Shown piece by piece: positions 7,132 to 16,011 of a stretch of DNA of 64,000 nt (positions are counted from its first letter, which is position 1; the number at the start of each line of letters is the position of its first letter). The notes under the pieces are model-generated. The model had not been told where the DNA came from. It did not search any database and saw nothing but the letters and a program-made list of their open reading frames with translations. This stretch comes from Prevotella melaninogenica (GTDB lineage Bacteria; Bacteroidota; Bacteroidia; Bacteroidales; Bacteroidaceae): the NCBI RefSeq assembly GCF_018127965.1, contig NZ_CP072349.1:810001-874000 (forward strand), given 5' to 3'. Both the position numbers and the translations under genes were made by a program.

Positions 7132-7431
7132 ATGGAAGACCTAAATCTATTCGCAATTGTGCTGATAATTTTCGGTATATTGCAAATTATCCTTTTCTTT
7201 AAGTTATGGATAATGACAAATGATGTAGCTGCGATTAGGAGAAAAATTGCTCCACCAATTGAAGATGTGCAGAAACCGCGTGATTTACTCGGCATGTACG
7301 TTCGTATTCGTTCGAATGGAAAGAAAGTGCGTGTCGTAGCTCGTGATAATGGTCAATACAAATGTGTTGATGGCGTAAATAACGAGCCGTGTGGTACTTA
7401 CTTCTATGAAGAATTGGAAGTATTAGGGTAG
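7132..7431 (+). CDS. Small membrane protein with SH3-like tail
   Basis: 99 residues. A single N-terminal membrane helix (LFAIVLIIFGILQIILFFKL) is followed by a soluble part with the beta-rich stretch GMYVRIRSNGKKVRVVARDN. No family recognised. It starts three bases after the DUF4236 gene, so the two are co-translated and probably act together. The hairpin at 7426-7444 overlaps its stop codon. Confidence 0.65.
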   Translation: MEDLNLFAIVLIIFGILQIILFFKLWIMTNDVAAIRRKIAPPIEDVQKPRDLLGMYVRIRSNGKKVRVVARDNGQYKCVDGVNNEPCGTYFYEELEVLG

Positions 7432-7448
7432 CTTAACGGCTACCTTTT
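7426..7448 (+). terminator. Terminator after the moron operon
   Basis: GGTAGC/GCTACC stem with loop TTAACG, followed by TTTT. The 19-base GGGTAGCTTAACGGCTACC occurs in inverted orientation at 8285-8304, so the BRO-N gene is flanked by mirrored copies of the same hairpin. Confidence 0.75.
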
Positions 7449-7491
7449 CCCATTATGATTATCACATACAGATAACGAGCTATTAGGATTT

Positions 7492-8279
7492 ATGCAATTA
7501 CAGATATTCAAATACCAGAGCGAGGAAGAGCAGCTGTTCAATGAAATAAGAACCATTGAGCAGGAAGATGGGAGTGTGTTATTCGGTGCAACAGACGTTG
7601 CCCGTGTGTTAGGATATGCCAATCCGCAAAAAGCAGTCAGAGAGCACTGTCGAGAAGAGGGGGTGAACGAAATAGACACCCCCACTAAAAATCAATGGGG
7701 AAAGGTTGTAACCCAAAGATTAAGTATATTACAGAGGGCAATGTTTATCGCCTTATCGTAAGGTCAAAGTTACCAAATGCCGAGAAATTTGAGAAGTGGC
7801 TTTTTGATGAAGTTGTACCATCTATCCGCAAACGTGGATACTATGGAAAGATTGACAGAACAGCACTACCGAACTTCATTGAAAGGTATAAGGAAAACTA
7901 TCATAAACTTCCAAGAGATTATTTCTCGGTCATATCGGAGATGTACGCACGCTTATATATGGAACTTGAAAAGGTAGGATATGTAATACCCGATATGGGC
8001 GAGCATGGCAAACAGATGATGCCCGATATTAGCGTAGGACGTGGGTTTGCAAACTTCCTCAAATGTCATAAGTCTGAGTTCTATAATACGGCTCAAACAT
8101 ATCGGCATACATTCCCCGATGGCAGGGAGGTAGATGCAAATATGTATCACATAGATGCCTTACCGATGTTTATCCGCTACATCAACGAAGATTGGATACC
8201 TAACCGTGCTATGGAATATTTTAAGAAGCGAGACCCATTGGCTTTGGACTATCTGCCAAAACTGTTGGGAGTAAAATAA
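7492..8279 (+). pseudogene. BRO-N antirepressor, split by a -1 frameshift at GGGAAAG
   Basis: The first frame (7492-7761) encodes the start of a BRO-N domain, GSVLFGATDVARVLGYANPQ through DTPTKNQWGK. The rest, KIKYITEGNVYRLIVRSKLP and EKWLFDEVVPSIRKRGYYG, plus a long C-terminal region, lies in the -1 frame (to 8279). The switch falls at G GGA AAG (7698-7704) in the zero frame. This is a canonical slippery heptamer, the same as the phage lambda G/GT site. A -1 slip would give a 262-residue protein; a one-base deletion would look the same. BRO proteins bind DNA and act as phage antirepressors. The gene stands alone between two mirrored terminator hairpins. Confidence 0.8.
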
Positions 8280-8284
8280 AGATA

Positions 8285-8304
8285 GGGTAGCCGTTAAGCT
8301 ACCC
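8285..8304 (+). terminator. Terminator after BRO-N, inverted copy of 7426-7444
   Basis: GGGTAGC/GCTACCC stem with a six-base loop, six bases after the BRO-N stop. It is the reverse complement of the hairpin at 7426. It could act in both directions, ending leftward tail transcription coming from 8385 as well. Confidence 0.65.
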
Positions 8305-8384
8305 TAAATTATTATGAATCGTGGTCCGATACTTTCTGCTGATAATCAGAGTTTTAGGCTTCCTTTTCATTATATAGTGGTCCA

Positions 8385-8798
8385 TTAAACTCTATTTGTC
8401 GGATTCGGTTCTATGAAAGCAAGTCCGAGTTTTGCAAAGGTGCGTTCCGTATTCCTTGCAAAGGTGCAGCTCTTTCCAGTGTATTTGAGATGATAAACAT
8501 CCGTGCCGTCATTAGGAACTTGTATAGACACGTCACCCCCTCGCATAACCTCCACAAAGGCTTTGTTATTTGCGTTGAAATCTGCCGCATCCCTGCCCTC
8601 CATTGTGAAGTTTAGGACAATACTGCGTTCGTTGACTTTAGGAGTACCAACATACTGAACCCCATCTTGTGTTCTGTCGTTGTTGGTAATATACTCCTTC
8701 ATCGGGAAATATCCGTTAAGGGTATCAAGAAAGTTGTCACCCATTCTTATGCCCCACTCTGTAAAGGCATCCTTGCCGTTAATGATTAATTCTGTCAT
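8385..8798 (-). CDS. Distal tail protein-like (Dit-like) structural protein
   Basis: 137 residues beginning MTELIINGKDAFTEWGIRMG. The NGKDAFTEWGI opening and the beta-rich segments (VNERSIVLNFTMEGRDAADF) fit the N-terminal domain of small distal tail proteins, which join the tail tube to the tip. It follows the tape measure by one base, the usual position of Dit in siphophages. Family assignment rests on position and fold resemblance. Confidence 0.6.
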   Translation of the reverse strand: MTELIINGKDAFTEWGIRMGDNFLDTLNGYFPMKEYITNNDRTQDGVQYVGTPKVNERSIVLNFTMEGRDAADFNANNKAFVEVMRGGDVSIQVPNDGTDVYHLKYTGKSCTFARNTERTFAKLGLAFIEPNPTNRV

Positions 8799-8799
8799 A

Positions 8800-11700
8800 T
8801 TACATATTATCTTTAATTTTCTTCTTTATGTCTGAAACGTCACTGCTTAACATTTTCAGTGTTTTGTTCATTGCAGATGTGTCATCGTGGATACCCTGCA
8901 ACTCAAGATAGGAGTTCGCTTGTATCGTTCTCAGTTCGTCCGCAATATTCTTTTGCTCTGCTGCCATCATCTGAACACCTCGCATAGATGCGTCCATCGT
9001 ACTTAATTTAGCCGTCAGAATGTCCTTTATTTGGTCACGTGAGATATTCCCTGCTGTGGTGAGTGCAATGATATTACTTGCCTGCTCAAAGGTGATAGAT
9101 GTTACTCCGTTAGCGGTTGCCGTCTGCGAGCTGTCTCCCTCCTTTGTGATGTCTATTCCTTTTGCCGCAAACCCTTCTTGTAGCTGCTTTAATAGACTTT
9201 GTGCTACAGGTAAATAAGTATTCATACTATCCACTATCTCACCTGCAAGGTTTGCTGATGCCGCACCGAGTTCGCTCTCGTTAATAGACTTCATTGCATA
9301 CTTCTTGTATAAGTCGGATAGTTTGTCCTCATACTTGCTAAACACATTCTTCAATAGAAGCTGCTTAACCATATCCTTAGAAATCTCTGCAAACGTCTTT
9401 GATGCTGAATTCTTAAACTCTGAAAGGGCATCTTTGCCGTCTTTAAGCCACGACCAAACGGCATCTGTCATGTCAGACACCAAAGGGGAGTACATCTTAG
9501 ACACGTATTCATGGATAGACTTGTTAAACTCATCGTATTTCTCTCTGAGTTCTACGAGTTTCTCCAATGTTTCCTTTGTCTCGCCTTGCAGCTTGTGACC
9601 ATACGTTTTCAGAACCTCGTTTGCGAGTTCCTTATCAATCATGCCATCTTCACCGAATAGGTCTTTGCCATACTGCTTTTTAACCCATTCTTTGAGGTCA
9701 TCAGTTTTCTGACCTCGCCAAAAAGACTTATGTTGTGTCTGAATACGGAGATTGTCTTTTGCTGCTACTTGCCCATTCTTGTAAGTAATTGAACTCACAG
9801 CGGAGTCAATAGCCTTACCAACGATAGCACCAGCAAGACCAGCCACTGCGGCACCTGCTGCCGTTGCTACTGTTGCCGTTACTGCCGATGTTGATAACGC
9901 TCCTATAATTGCTGAACCAAGAGAACCTAATGCAACAGTACCAACTCCAGCGGTGAGAACACCTGCCGCAACAGCACCGATAGCCGCCACACCTGCCACA
10001 ATAGGAACAAGAGCCTTTTTCAGACCCGAAGATTTATCTATATACTTCTCTTGCGCCTCGTTGAGTTTCTTATAATAAGACTCAGCAACTTGCCCATGTT
10101 CTTCGTAGGCATCTTGCAAACCTTTCAGACCACTGTCAGAAAACCAATTACTTTCCTCGTGGCGTGCTTTCATTACTGCAAGACGATAATCATTCACAGA
10201 GTCACGGAGTTTGTTTATCTCCGCTTGTTTCTGCGCTGCTTTCTCGTATAAGTCATCTTGGTTAGGAAGAACGCTGCTAAGGGTCTGCATCAACTGAATA
10301 GCTGCACTTATGATAGCTAATATCACGCTTGCCGACTCAATAGCTTTCATAGCGTTTGAACCAGCCTTACCGATAGCCGTAACACCATCAGAGATAGTTT
10401 GGTAATAGGTCATCACAGAGCCAAAGAGAGAGAATATCTCTCCTGTCTGTCCTCCTATCTTACCGCCTAACTCGCCCATCTTGTCAGCTACGCCTTGAAT
10501 AGACTTTGTAAGGGTCTTGTGTGCGTTCTCAATCTTATGGGTGGTTTGCGCTACCTGCTGACCTTTTGCAGCAACGTCCGCCTCTGCATCTGCTAATTCC
10601 CAATATTCAGATACCCACTTTTTAAGGTCTTTATTGTAGCCTATGCTCTTGACAATCTTCTCTCCGCCTTTTACTCTATCTCGTCTGCTCTCAGCGGCTT
10701 TCAGCTCGTCCTGCTGCTTTATAAGTTCATCGGTGAGTTTCTTTATCATACCGATAGGGTCACGGCTGATAAGTTCATCAATCATTCCATTGATAGCATC
10801 GAAGTATGTCTTTACTCCTTCGGGGTTGAGAGCCTCTCCTGCTGCTTGTTTAACCTCGCTAAATCGTCCGATAAGGCTGTTTAGGGTATCCGTTGATGCC
10901 CCCTTCAAGTCGTCAAAAGCCGCTACATAGTTAGGGTCTTTCTTTAACTGCTCAAAGGCAAGTGTCATTTGCTCCTTGCCGTAGTTTGCCCTTGCCTCTG
11001 TCAGAGTACGGTATAATGCATCTGCTTTCTCCTTATCGCCACGTTTCTCTGCTTCTGCGATAGCCTTATATATATCAGAAACCTCTTTGGAGTACTTCTT
11101 TACAAGGTCTGTTTTCTTGTCAAAATAAGACTCATTAGCCTTGATAAGGCTATCTTCATAGGCTATTTCTGCATCTTTGAGTTTAGCAATTTCCTCGTCA
11201 TACTTATGCCATGCTGCCTTTGTTTTCGTATCATAGTTCTTGTACTCTGTATCTGTATAGCGATCGTTAGATGAAGCATAAGAGTACTCGGAGCTGTTGT
11301 AGAAGTTCTTTCCCTTATTCTTTGGGTTTGCCTCCCACTTTTGCTTAGCTTGCTCGATACGTTGCTGCTTGATGTCCTCAAATGCTCTGTCGATAGCCTC
11401 TTGCTCTTTCTTGCGGTTGAGTTCTATCTGTCGGAGTTTCTTCTCGTTGCCGTCTTTGAGGATGTTTATCTCTGCCTGCTCGGTTTCGTTTGCCAAGTCC
11501 TCCGCTTTTCGCCTATTCTCAAGTTTCGCTTTTGTTTCAATCTCAAAGGCTTTCTCGTTGGCTTCGTTCTGCTGCTCGGCTGCTTTCTCTGCGGCTTTTG
11601 CTGCTGTTTCACGTTCTTTCTGTGCTTTCTTAGATGCTGTTTCGGCACTCTTTGCACTTTTAGCAGATGCTTTCTCCTCGCTATCTAACGAATTCCCCGA

Positions 11701-14097
11701 TAGCTTCTTGTAACTCTCGTTAGCTTTATCAAGTTTCTTTTGAGCCTCTTCTACTTGTGCAACTGTTGCCTTACCGCTTTTTTTAAGGCTTTCCAGATGA
11801 GCCCTTGCTTTTAAGACTTCTGATTTTGCTGTATTCTTTGATGCAACCCATAGTGGTTGAGATTTCCTTGACTCCTTAATACCATTTACATAAGTGATAA
11901 GTTCTCTGATATTCTTCGGAGATAAGGAAGCTCCCTCAAGTTCTTTCCATGGGAGAATAATATTAGACTTGCTATTCTTTAACTTATTAAGTGTATTTGA
12001 CACAGTGGCAAGCCTTTTATTATTCATTTTGCCAATAGCATCTTGGAATGCTGGTATATGATTAGTTGCATTTTGCTGTTTTGCCTTTTCTCTATATGCA
12101 GCCGACTGCCCTTGCGCATATTCCAACATGTCTTGAGTCGACCCATCTGGCTGATACCATTTTAAGTCACGTGCTTTCTTATACCACCCTATAGCCCATG
12201 TCGCATCTTCTTGTTGTTGTTTATTCAAGAATCGCATGTATTGCCCCTCGCCAGAGCCACTTAATAATGCGTCTTTCTTTGCTTTCTGAATTGCCTTAAA
12301 TGCTCGTGCAGCCCTGTCGGCATCTTTTGATTTATTCTGATAACCACTTACGACTCTATCTCCATCAATGTTGGCAATTTCACGCTTCATTTGAAGAATA
12401 TTCCTCAAATGTCCCTCTTCGTCAATATACTTCTGAATTATAGAAGGATAACGTGATATAAGAAGATTCATAGCCTTTCTTCTGTCCTCTGTAGCCGATT
12501 TATCATCACTTGCCACAGATATAGCTTGCTCTGTGGCTGCATTATATTCTTCTTGTGCTTTTTCTGCTGCTGATACAGCGTCATTCACATCTCTTTGGGC
12601 ACGTTCCATATTACTTAGCCCATCACTTGTAGCTATGATTGCTCCAACAAGAGTTCCCAAAGCCGCGGCTGCTGCTACATAAGGATTGGCGAGCATTGTC
12701 ATATTGAGCAACTTTGTAGCCTTTTCCAACAATAGCATACGTGTATATGCAAGCGTTTCAGCAATGGTATATCCATTTGTTGTCATTGTTGCTAAGGCTA
12801 CAGCCGTCCGATATATTCCAAACGCTGTAGCAAGACCTACTATAACACGTCCTACCTGCTCGTAGTTCTCGACAAGGTACGTTGCAGCCTTTACGGCACT
12901 CATAACAACACCCTCGCCCTTAGAGCCTATCTCATTGAACATATTATCAAAAGACTCTTGAAGCATGGAAATCTGACCATTGAGAGTCTTTGCTCCCTCT
13001 GATGACATACCATAGAACTTACCTCCTGCTGATGTTGCAGATATAAAGGCATCCTGCACCATCTTTGAAGTGATAGCACCCTTAGACATCTCGTTTTTGA
13101 GTTCACCAATAGACTTTCCCGTCTTGCGTGAAATCTCTTCGAGTGGGGAGAATCCAGCATTGATCATTTGCAGGAGGTCCTGTCCCATCAATTTTCCTGC
13201 ACTACTCATCTGTGAGAAAGCAAGTGCAAGGGAGTTGAATTTACCCGTATCACCCATAGAGATGTCACCGATAGCCTTTAGGTAGTCGATAGACTTCTCC
13301 GCCTCGATACCAAATGATGTCATCATCTGCACCGCACCGACCATATCCTTTGTGTTCAAAGGCGAAGCAAGGGCATATTCTTTAATTTGCCCCATGATAT
13401 TACTGAGACGTTCCTCATTGCCACCTAAGAGGACTTTAAGGGACGTTTCCATGCTCTCGAACTCTGCTCTGACAGATACAATCTTACCTGCAAGTTCTTT
13501 TAGTCCCATGCCGCCAATAAGCATACCACTCATCTGCTTGAGTTTACCAGTAAGCAGGTTCATGGTTTCTGCTGTTCCGCCACCTTCCTGCCGTAACAAT
13601 GCGTATTCGTCACGGAGTTTCTTTACTGATAGCCTTGCCGTTGCCTGTTCTTGTGTGAGAGCAAATAATGCCGCTTTCTCCTCATCAAGAGCATTTTTGG
13701 CTGCTTTCCACTCTGCAAGTTTGCCATCAGATGTCAAAGGAGACGACTTAACAGACTCACGATAAGCCTCGCCCAAACGCTTAACATCTGCGGCAACGTC
13801 CCTAACTACTCCCTTCTGTGCAATAATCTTCTCGGTAAAATCATTGACACCCTGCGAAGCTGCAAATATCTTCTGCTTAAAGTCTGTTTCCATTGCAGCG
13901 GATGCTTCGGCAATCTTACCAGTGACATTCCCTAATTCCTTAGAGGTCTGTTGTAATTTACTATTCAGCTTATTAAAGGATGTAGGGTCTTGAATAGCAT
14001 CCACACCTTTAATCTCCTGCTTTAACTTCGTTATCTCGTCTCGTAACCGCTGGACTTTCTCATAGTCCGCTTGTACACGGAATTTCAATTCTGCCAT
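8800..14097 (-). CDS. Tail tape measure protein
   Basis: 1765 residues, the longest gene, which sets tail length and is ejected with the DNA. An N-terminal coiled coil leads to the conserved tape-measure domain at about 180-380 (MVGAVQMMTSFGIEAEKSID, LMGQDLLQMINAGFSPLEEI). Further features are hydrophobic stretches near 415-500, a charged Lys/Glu/Ala coiled coil at about 800-930, and an Ala/Gly/Val-rich hydrophobic block at about 1370-1435 that may insert in the host membrane. It starts three bases after the stop of the GT frame, as in other siphophages. Expected tail length from size would be long, in the range of 250 nm by the usual 1.5 angstrom per residue rule. Confidence 0.93.
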   Translation of the reverse strand: MAELKFRVQADYEKVQRLRDEITKLKQEIKGVDAIQDPTSFNKLNSKLQQTSKELGNVTGKIAEASAAMETDFKQKIFAASQGVNDFTEKIIAQKGVVRDVAADVKRLGEAYRESVKSSPLTSDGKLAEWKAAKNALDEEKAALFALTQEQATARLSVKKLRDEYALLRQEGGGTAETMNLLTGKLKQMSGMLIGGMGLKELAGKIVSVRAEFESMETSLKVLLGGNEERLSNIMGQIKEYALASPLNTKDMVGAVQMMTSFGIEAEKSIDYLKAIGDISMGDTGKFNSLALAFSQMSSAGKLMGQDLLQMINAGFSPLEEISRKTGKSIGELKNEMSKGAITSKMVQDAFISATSAGGKFYGMSSEGAKTLNGQISMLQESFDNMFNEIGSKGEGVVMSAVKAATYLVENYEQVGRVIVGLATAFGIYRTAVALATMTTNGYTIAETLAYTRMLLLEKATKLLNMTMLANPYVAAAAALGTLVGAIIATSDGLSNMERAQRDVNDAVSAAEKAQEEYNAATEQAISVASDDKSATEDRRKAMNLLISRYPSIIQKYIDEEGHLRNILQMKREIANIDGDRVVSGYQNKSKDADRAARAFKAIQKAKKDALLSGSGEGQYMRFLNKQQQEDATWAIGWYKKARDLKWYQPDGSTQDMLEYAQGQSAAYREKAKQQNATNHIPAFQDAIGKMNNKRLATVSNTLNKLKNSKSNIILPWKELEGASLSPKNIRELITYVNGIKESRKSQPLWVASKNTAKSEVLKARAHLESLKKSGKATVAQVEEAQKKLDKANESYKKLSGNSLDSEEKASAKSAKSAETASKKAQKERETAAKAAEKAAEQQNEANEKAFEIETKAKLENRRKAEDLANETEQAEINILKDGNEKKLRQIELNRKKEQEAIDRAFEDIKQQRIEQAKQKWEANPKNKGKNFYNSSEYSYASSNDRYTDTEYKNYDTKTKAAWHKYDEEIAKLKDAEIAYEDSLIKANESYFDKKTDLVKKYSKEVSDIYKAIAEAEKRGDKEKADALYRTLTEARANYGKEQMTLAFEQLKKDPNYVAAFDDLKGASTDTLNSLIGRFSEVKQAAGEALNPEGVKTYFDAINGMIDELISRDPIGMIKKLTDELIKQQDELKAAESRRDRVKGGEKIVKSIGYNKDLKKWVSEYWELADAEADVAAKGQQVAQTTHKIENAHKTLTKSIQGVADKMGELGGKIGGQTGEIFSLFGSVMTYYQTISDGVTAIGKAGSNAMKAIESASVILAIISAAIQLMQTLSSVLPNQDDLYEKAAQKQAEINKLRDSVNDYRLAVMKARHEESNWFSDSGLKGLQDAYEEHGQVAESYYKKLNEAQEKYIDKSSGLKKALVPIVAGVAAIGAVAAGVLTAGVGTVALGSLGSAIIGALSTSAVTATVATAAGAAVAGLAGAIVGKAIDSAVSSITYKNGQVAAKDNLRIQTQHKSFWRGQKTDDLKEWVKKQYGKDLFGEDGMIDKELANEVLKTYGHKLQGETKETLEKLVELREKYDEFNKSIHEYVSKMYSPLVSDMTDAVWSWLKDGKDALSEFKNSASKTFAEISKDMVKQLLLKNVFSKYEDKLSDLYKKYAMKSINESELGAASANLAGEIVDSMNTYLPVAQSLLKQLQEGFAAKGIDITKEGDSSQTATANGVTSITFEQASNIIALTTAGNISRDQIKDILTAKLSTMDASMRGVQMMAAEQKNIADELRTIQANSYLELQGIHDDTSAMNKTLKMLSSDVSDIKKKIKDNM

Positions 14098-14099
14098 AT

Positions 14100-14677
14100 C
14101 TACTTTCTTCTTCTGTTTGCGAGTTCCTTACCGCTGATTTTCTTCACCACATCACCGAAAGCCTCATGCTGTTTGTCTTTCTGCATGATAATGAGATTGC
14201 GATAAGGAATTTGATTAACTACTTCGTCATACGTCAGATGCAAGCTATCCATGAATGACGCTATTTGCCCCAAAAGGGTCTTGTTCCCGACTACTTCGGT
14301 GTTGCTGCCAGCAGGCTTGCGTTCTTCGTCAAACTGACAGCTTTCAAGAAAGGGGCAATACCGATAAGGTCAAAACCTGCTGCAAGTGCATCTACGACCT
14401 CTTCAAGTGTTCCATTGCATAATTCCTTTGTCTTGGATAAATCGCCTTCCATAAGCCACGAGAGAGCCTTTGCGTATGATTCACTATCCTTAGCCGATAG
14501 GAGCATTTCTTTTACTGAGCTACCTTCTGATAGGTTTATGTCGCTAATACACGATATAGCACCTGCCAACCGCTTAATAGTAGGAGGTTGGATAGCGTAT
14601 GCTTGATTATTCACATAGACAATCGCATAGTCATTGCCTAAGATTGCATCTGATACTAATTTACTTGCTTTACTCAT
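14100..14677 (-). CDS. Tail assembly chaperone GT, -1 frameshift product
   Basis: Fusion of the G frame with an overlapping -1 frame open from about 14380 to 14100. That frame encodes a conserved-looking tail, FMDSLHLTYDEVVNQIPYRN then MQKDKQHEAFGDVVKKISGK, and has no start of its own near its beginning. The shift site is C CCT TTC (14348-14354), a canonical X XXY YYZ heptamer just before the G stop. The product would be 192 residues. G and GT together coat the tape measure during tail assembly in lambda-like phages, and the order tube, G, GT, tape measure is conserved here. Confidence 0.8.
14291..14677 (-). CDS. Tail assembly chaperone G
   Basis: 128 residues beginning MSKASKLVSDAILGNDYAIV, helical, the zero-frame product terminating at 14291. 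It lies between the tail tube and the tape measure genes, the standard place of the G chaperone. The terminator at 14692-14725 separates it from the highly needed tail tube gene, which would lower chaperone expression relative to structural subunits. Confidence 0.75.
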   Translation of the reverse strand: MSKASKLVSDAILGNDYAIVYVNNQAYAIQPPTIKRLAGAISCISDINLSEGSSVKEMLLSAKDSESYAKALSWLMEGDLSKTKELCNGTLEEVVDALAAGFDLIGIAPFLKAVSLTKNASLLAATPK

Positions 14678-14691
14678 AATGAAAATAAAAA

Positions 14692-14725
14692 GGGGTGGAG
14701 GTGGTCTTTAGCCACGTTCCACCCC
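14692..14725 (-). terminator. Attenuator between tail tube and chaperone G
   Basis: Minus-strand stem GGGGTGGA/TCCACCCC extended by GTGG/CCAC with a seven-base loop, followed by TTTTTATTTT. A strong Rho-independent structure 25 bases after the tail tube stop; partial read-through must feed the rest of the tail operon. Confidence 0.8.
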
Positions 14726-14747
14726 GATGTTATCCTGAAACTTTACC

Positions 14748-15323
14748 TTATGCCAAAGCCTTTACCTCTGACTCATCAAAGTTATACTCTGGTGACACAC
14801 CATCCGCAGTTGGAGCCTGAACAAGACCCTTGACTGCAATAGCGATAGCCTTGTCGGTGTTCGCCTCACGTGCTACAATCTGACAGTTAGGGAAGATGAA
14901 CCATACATCGTCCTCAGTCAGACAGAACAGAGCCTTCTTGATGACAACCTTATCAGTAGCTCGCTTCCAACCAACGATGTCATCTTTGTCAGTGCCTGCA
15001 CCGCCCTTCTTGATGACTTCACCGCCCATAAGAGCAGCTTTGGCAGCATAGTCATACTGACCGATTGAGAACTGAGGGGTAATCTCTCCTTGTGTGGTGT
15101 CATAGCGATATGCCTGCCCCGTGAGCTGGTTCTTGTATGGAGTAACAGAAGCCTCACTCTCCTCAATGTTCCATGTTTCACCATGTACGTTCAGCACCTC
15201 ATTCTTAGCTGTTTTAGCAGCCTTGATGATTGTACTTGCACTTGCTGCGGTAAGGTCATTCTTGATTACGGAAATGTCAGCATAAAAAATCTTCTTAATG
15301 CCGACGGCTGAAATTTTGCCCAT
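14748..15323 (-). CDS. Major tail tube protein
   Basis: 191 residues (MGKISAVGIKKIFYADISVI). Size, beta-rich composition and position just upstream of the G/GT chaperones and downstream of the tail completion genes identify it as the tail tube subunit of a non-contractile tail. The following strong attenuator fits the need for excess of this protein. Confidence 0.75.
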   Translation of the reverse strand: MGKISAVGIKKIFYADISVIKNDLTAASASTIIKAAKTAKNEVLNVHGETWNIEESEASVTPYKNQLTGQAYRYDTTQGEITPQFSIGQYDYAAKAALMGGEVIKKGGAGTDKDDIVGWKRATDKVVIKKALFCLTEDDVWFIFPNCQIVAREANTDKAIAIAVKGLVQAPTADGVSPEYNFDESEVKALA

Positions 15324-15325
15324 AT

Positions 15326-15718
15326 TTACTTTACATTTAATGCGTTAAACAATATTCTACAATTAACAAAATGGCACTTCAAAGCAGTGTCCGCTTCAAT
15401 GTGGATAGTATCTACCCCATAGTTGTACCTTGTTCCGTCAAACTCGCCCGTTACGCTTTTAAAGAGTTCTTTTGCCTTTCGCTCCAAATCCTTTAATCGG
15501 AGTGTATTGGCAATACCCAACCCCAAATCGGGTACACATAGATTAACGTCACAAAAGCATTTCTCCCAATACTTGCTCGGGGTCTGTCCTTTCACGTGGA
15601 TAGTGATACACTCTCCTTTAATCTCACCTGTAAGGGTCTTGCCAAAAGGAACTATATCTATCCCAAACGCCTTGCAATCTCGGTAGAGAATATCTGCTAT
15701 GTCGGTAGTTACTATCAT
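15326..15718 (-). CDS. Tail terminator / minor tail protein
   Basis: 130 residues beginning MIVTTDIADILYRDCKAFGI. It overlaps the gp10-like gene by four bases and precedes the tail tube by two. By position it is the tail terminator (lambda gpU-like) that caps the tube at the neck. No clear motif; call from synteny. Confidence 0.6.
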   Translation of the reverse strand: MIVTTDIADILYRDCKAFGIDIVPFGKTLTGEIKGECITIHVKGQTPSKYWEKCFCDVNLCVPDLGLGIANTLRLKDLERKAKELFKSVTGEFDGTRYNYGVDTIHIEADTALKCHFVNCRILFNALNVK

Positions 15719-16011
15719 TCAAACATTTCTTTTAGTTTACTTTCTGCTCTCAATGCAGGGTCACTCAATACAACAAATCCCTTTGCCTCGACATAGGAAG
15801 CGTAATCAGCGGTATTTTCTAATGTTAGCCCGTCTTTGTCGACTTCGTACATATTGGAATTTTCCAAATTCTTCGTGCGGTTCTGATATGTGTGGTTTTC
15901 TTTCGCATCTTGGATAGCGGATTCACCGACTTCTGTCATACCACCTTGCGCTTCTCTTTCGATGTCATCAAAGAACTCATCTACATCGGAGAAATCACTA
16001 TCTATAACCAT
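15715..16011 (-). CDS. HK97 gp10-like tail completion protein
   Basis: 98 residues. The pattern GESAIQDAKENHTYQNRTKN, LENTADYASYVE and a final LRAESKLKEMFE is typical of the HK97 gp10 family that joins head and tail. It overlaps the genes on both sides, so it is part of a tightly coupled connector block. Confidence 0.75.
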   Translation of the reverse strand: MVIDSDFSDVDEFFDDIEREAQGGMTEVGESAIQDAKENHTYQNRTKNLENSNMYEVDKDGLTLENTADYASYVEAKGFVVLSDPALRAESKLKEMFE

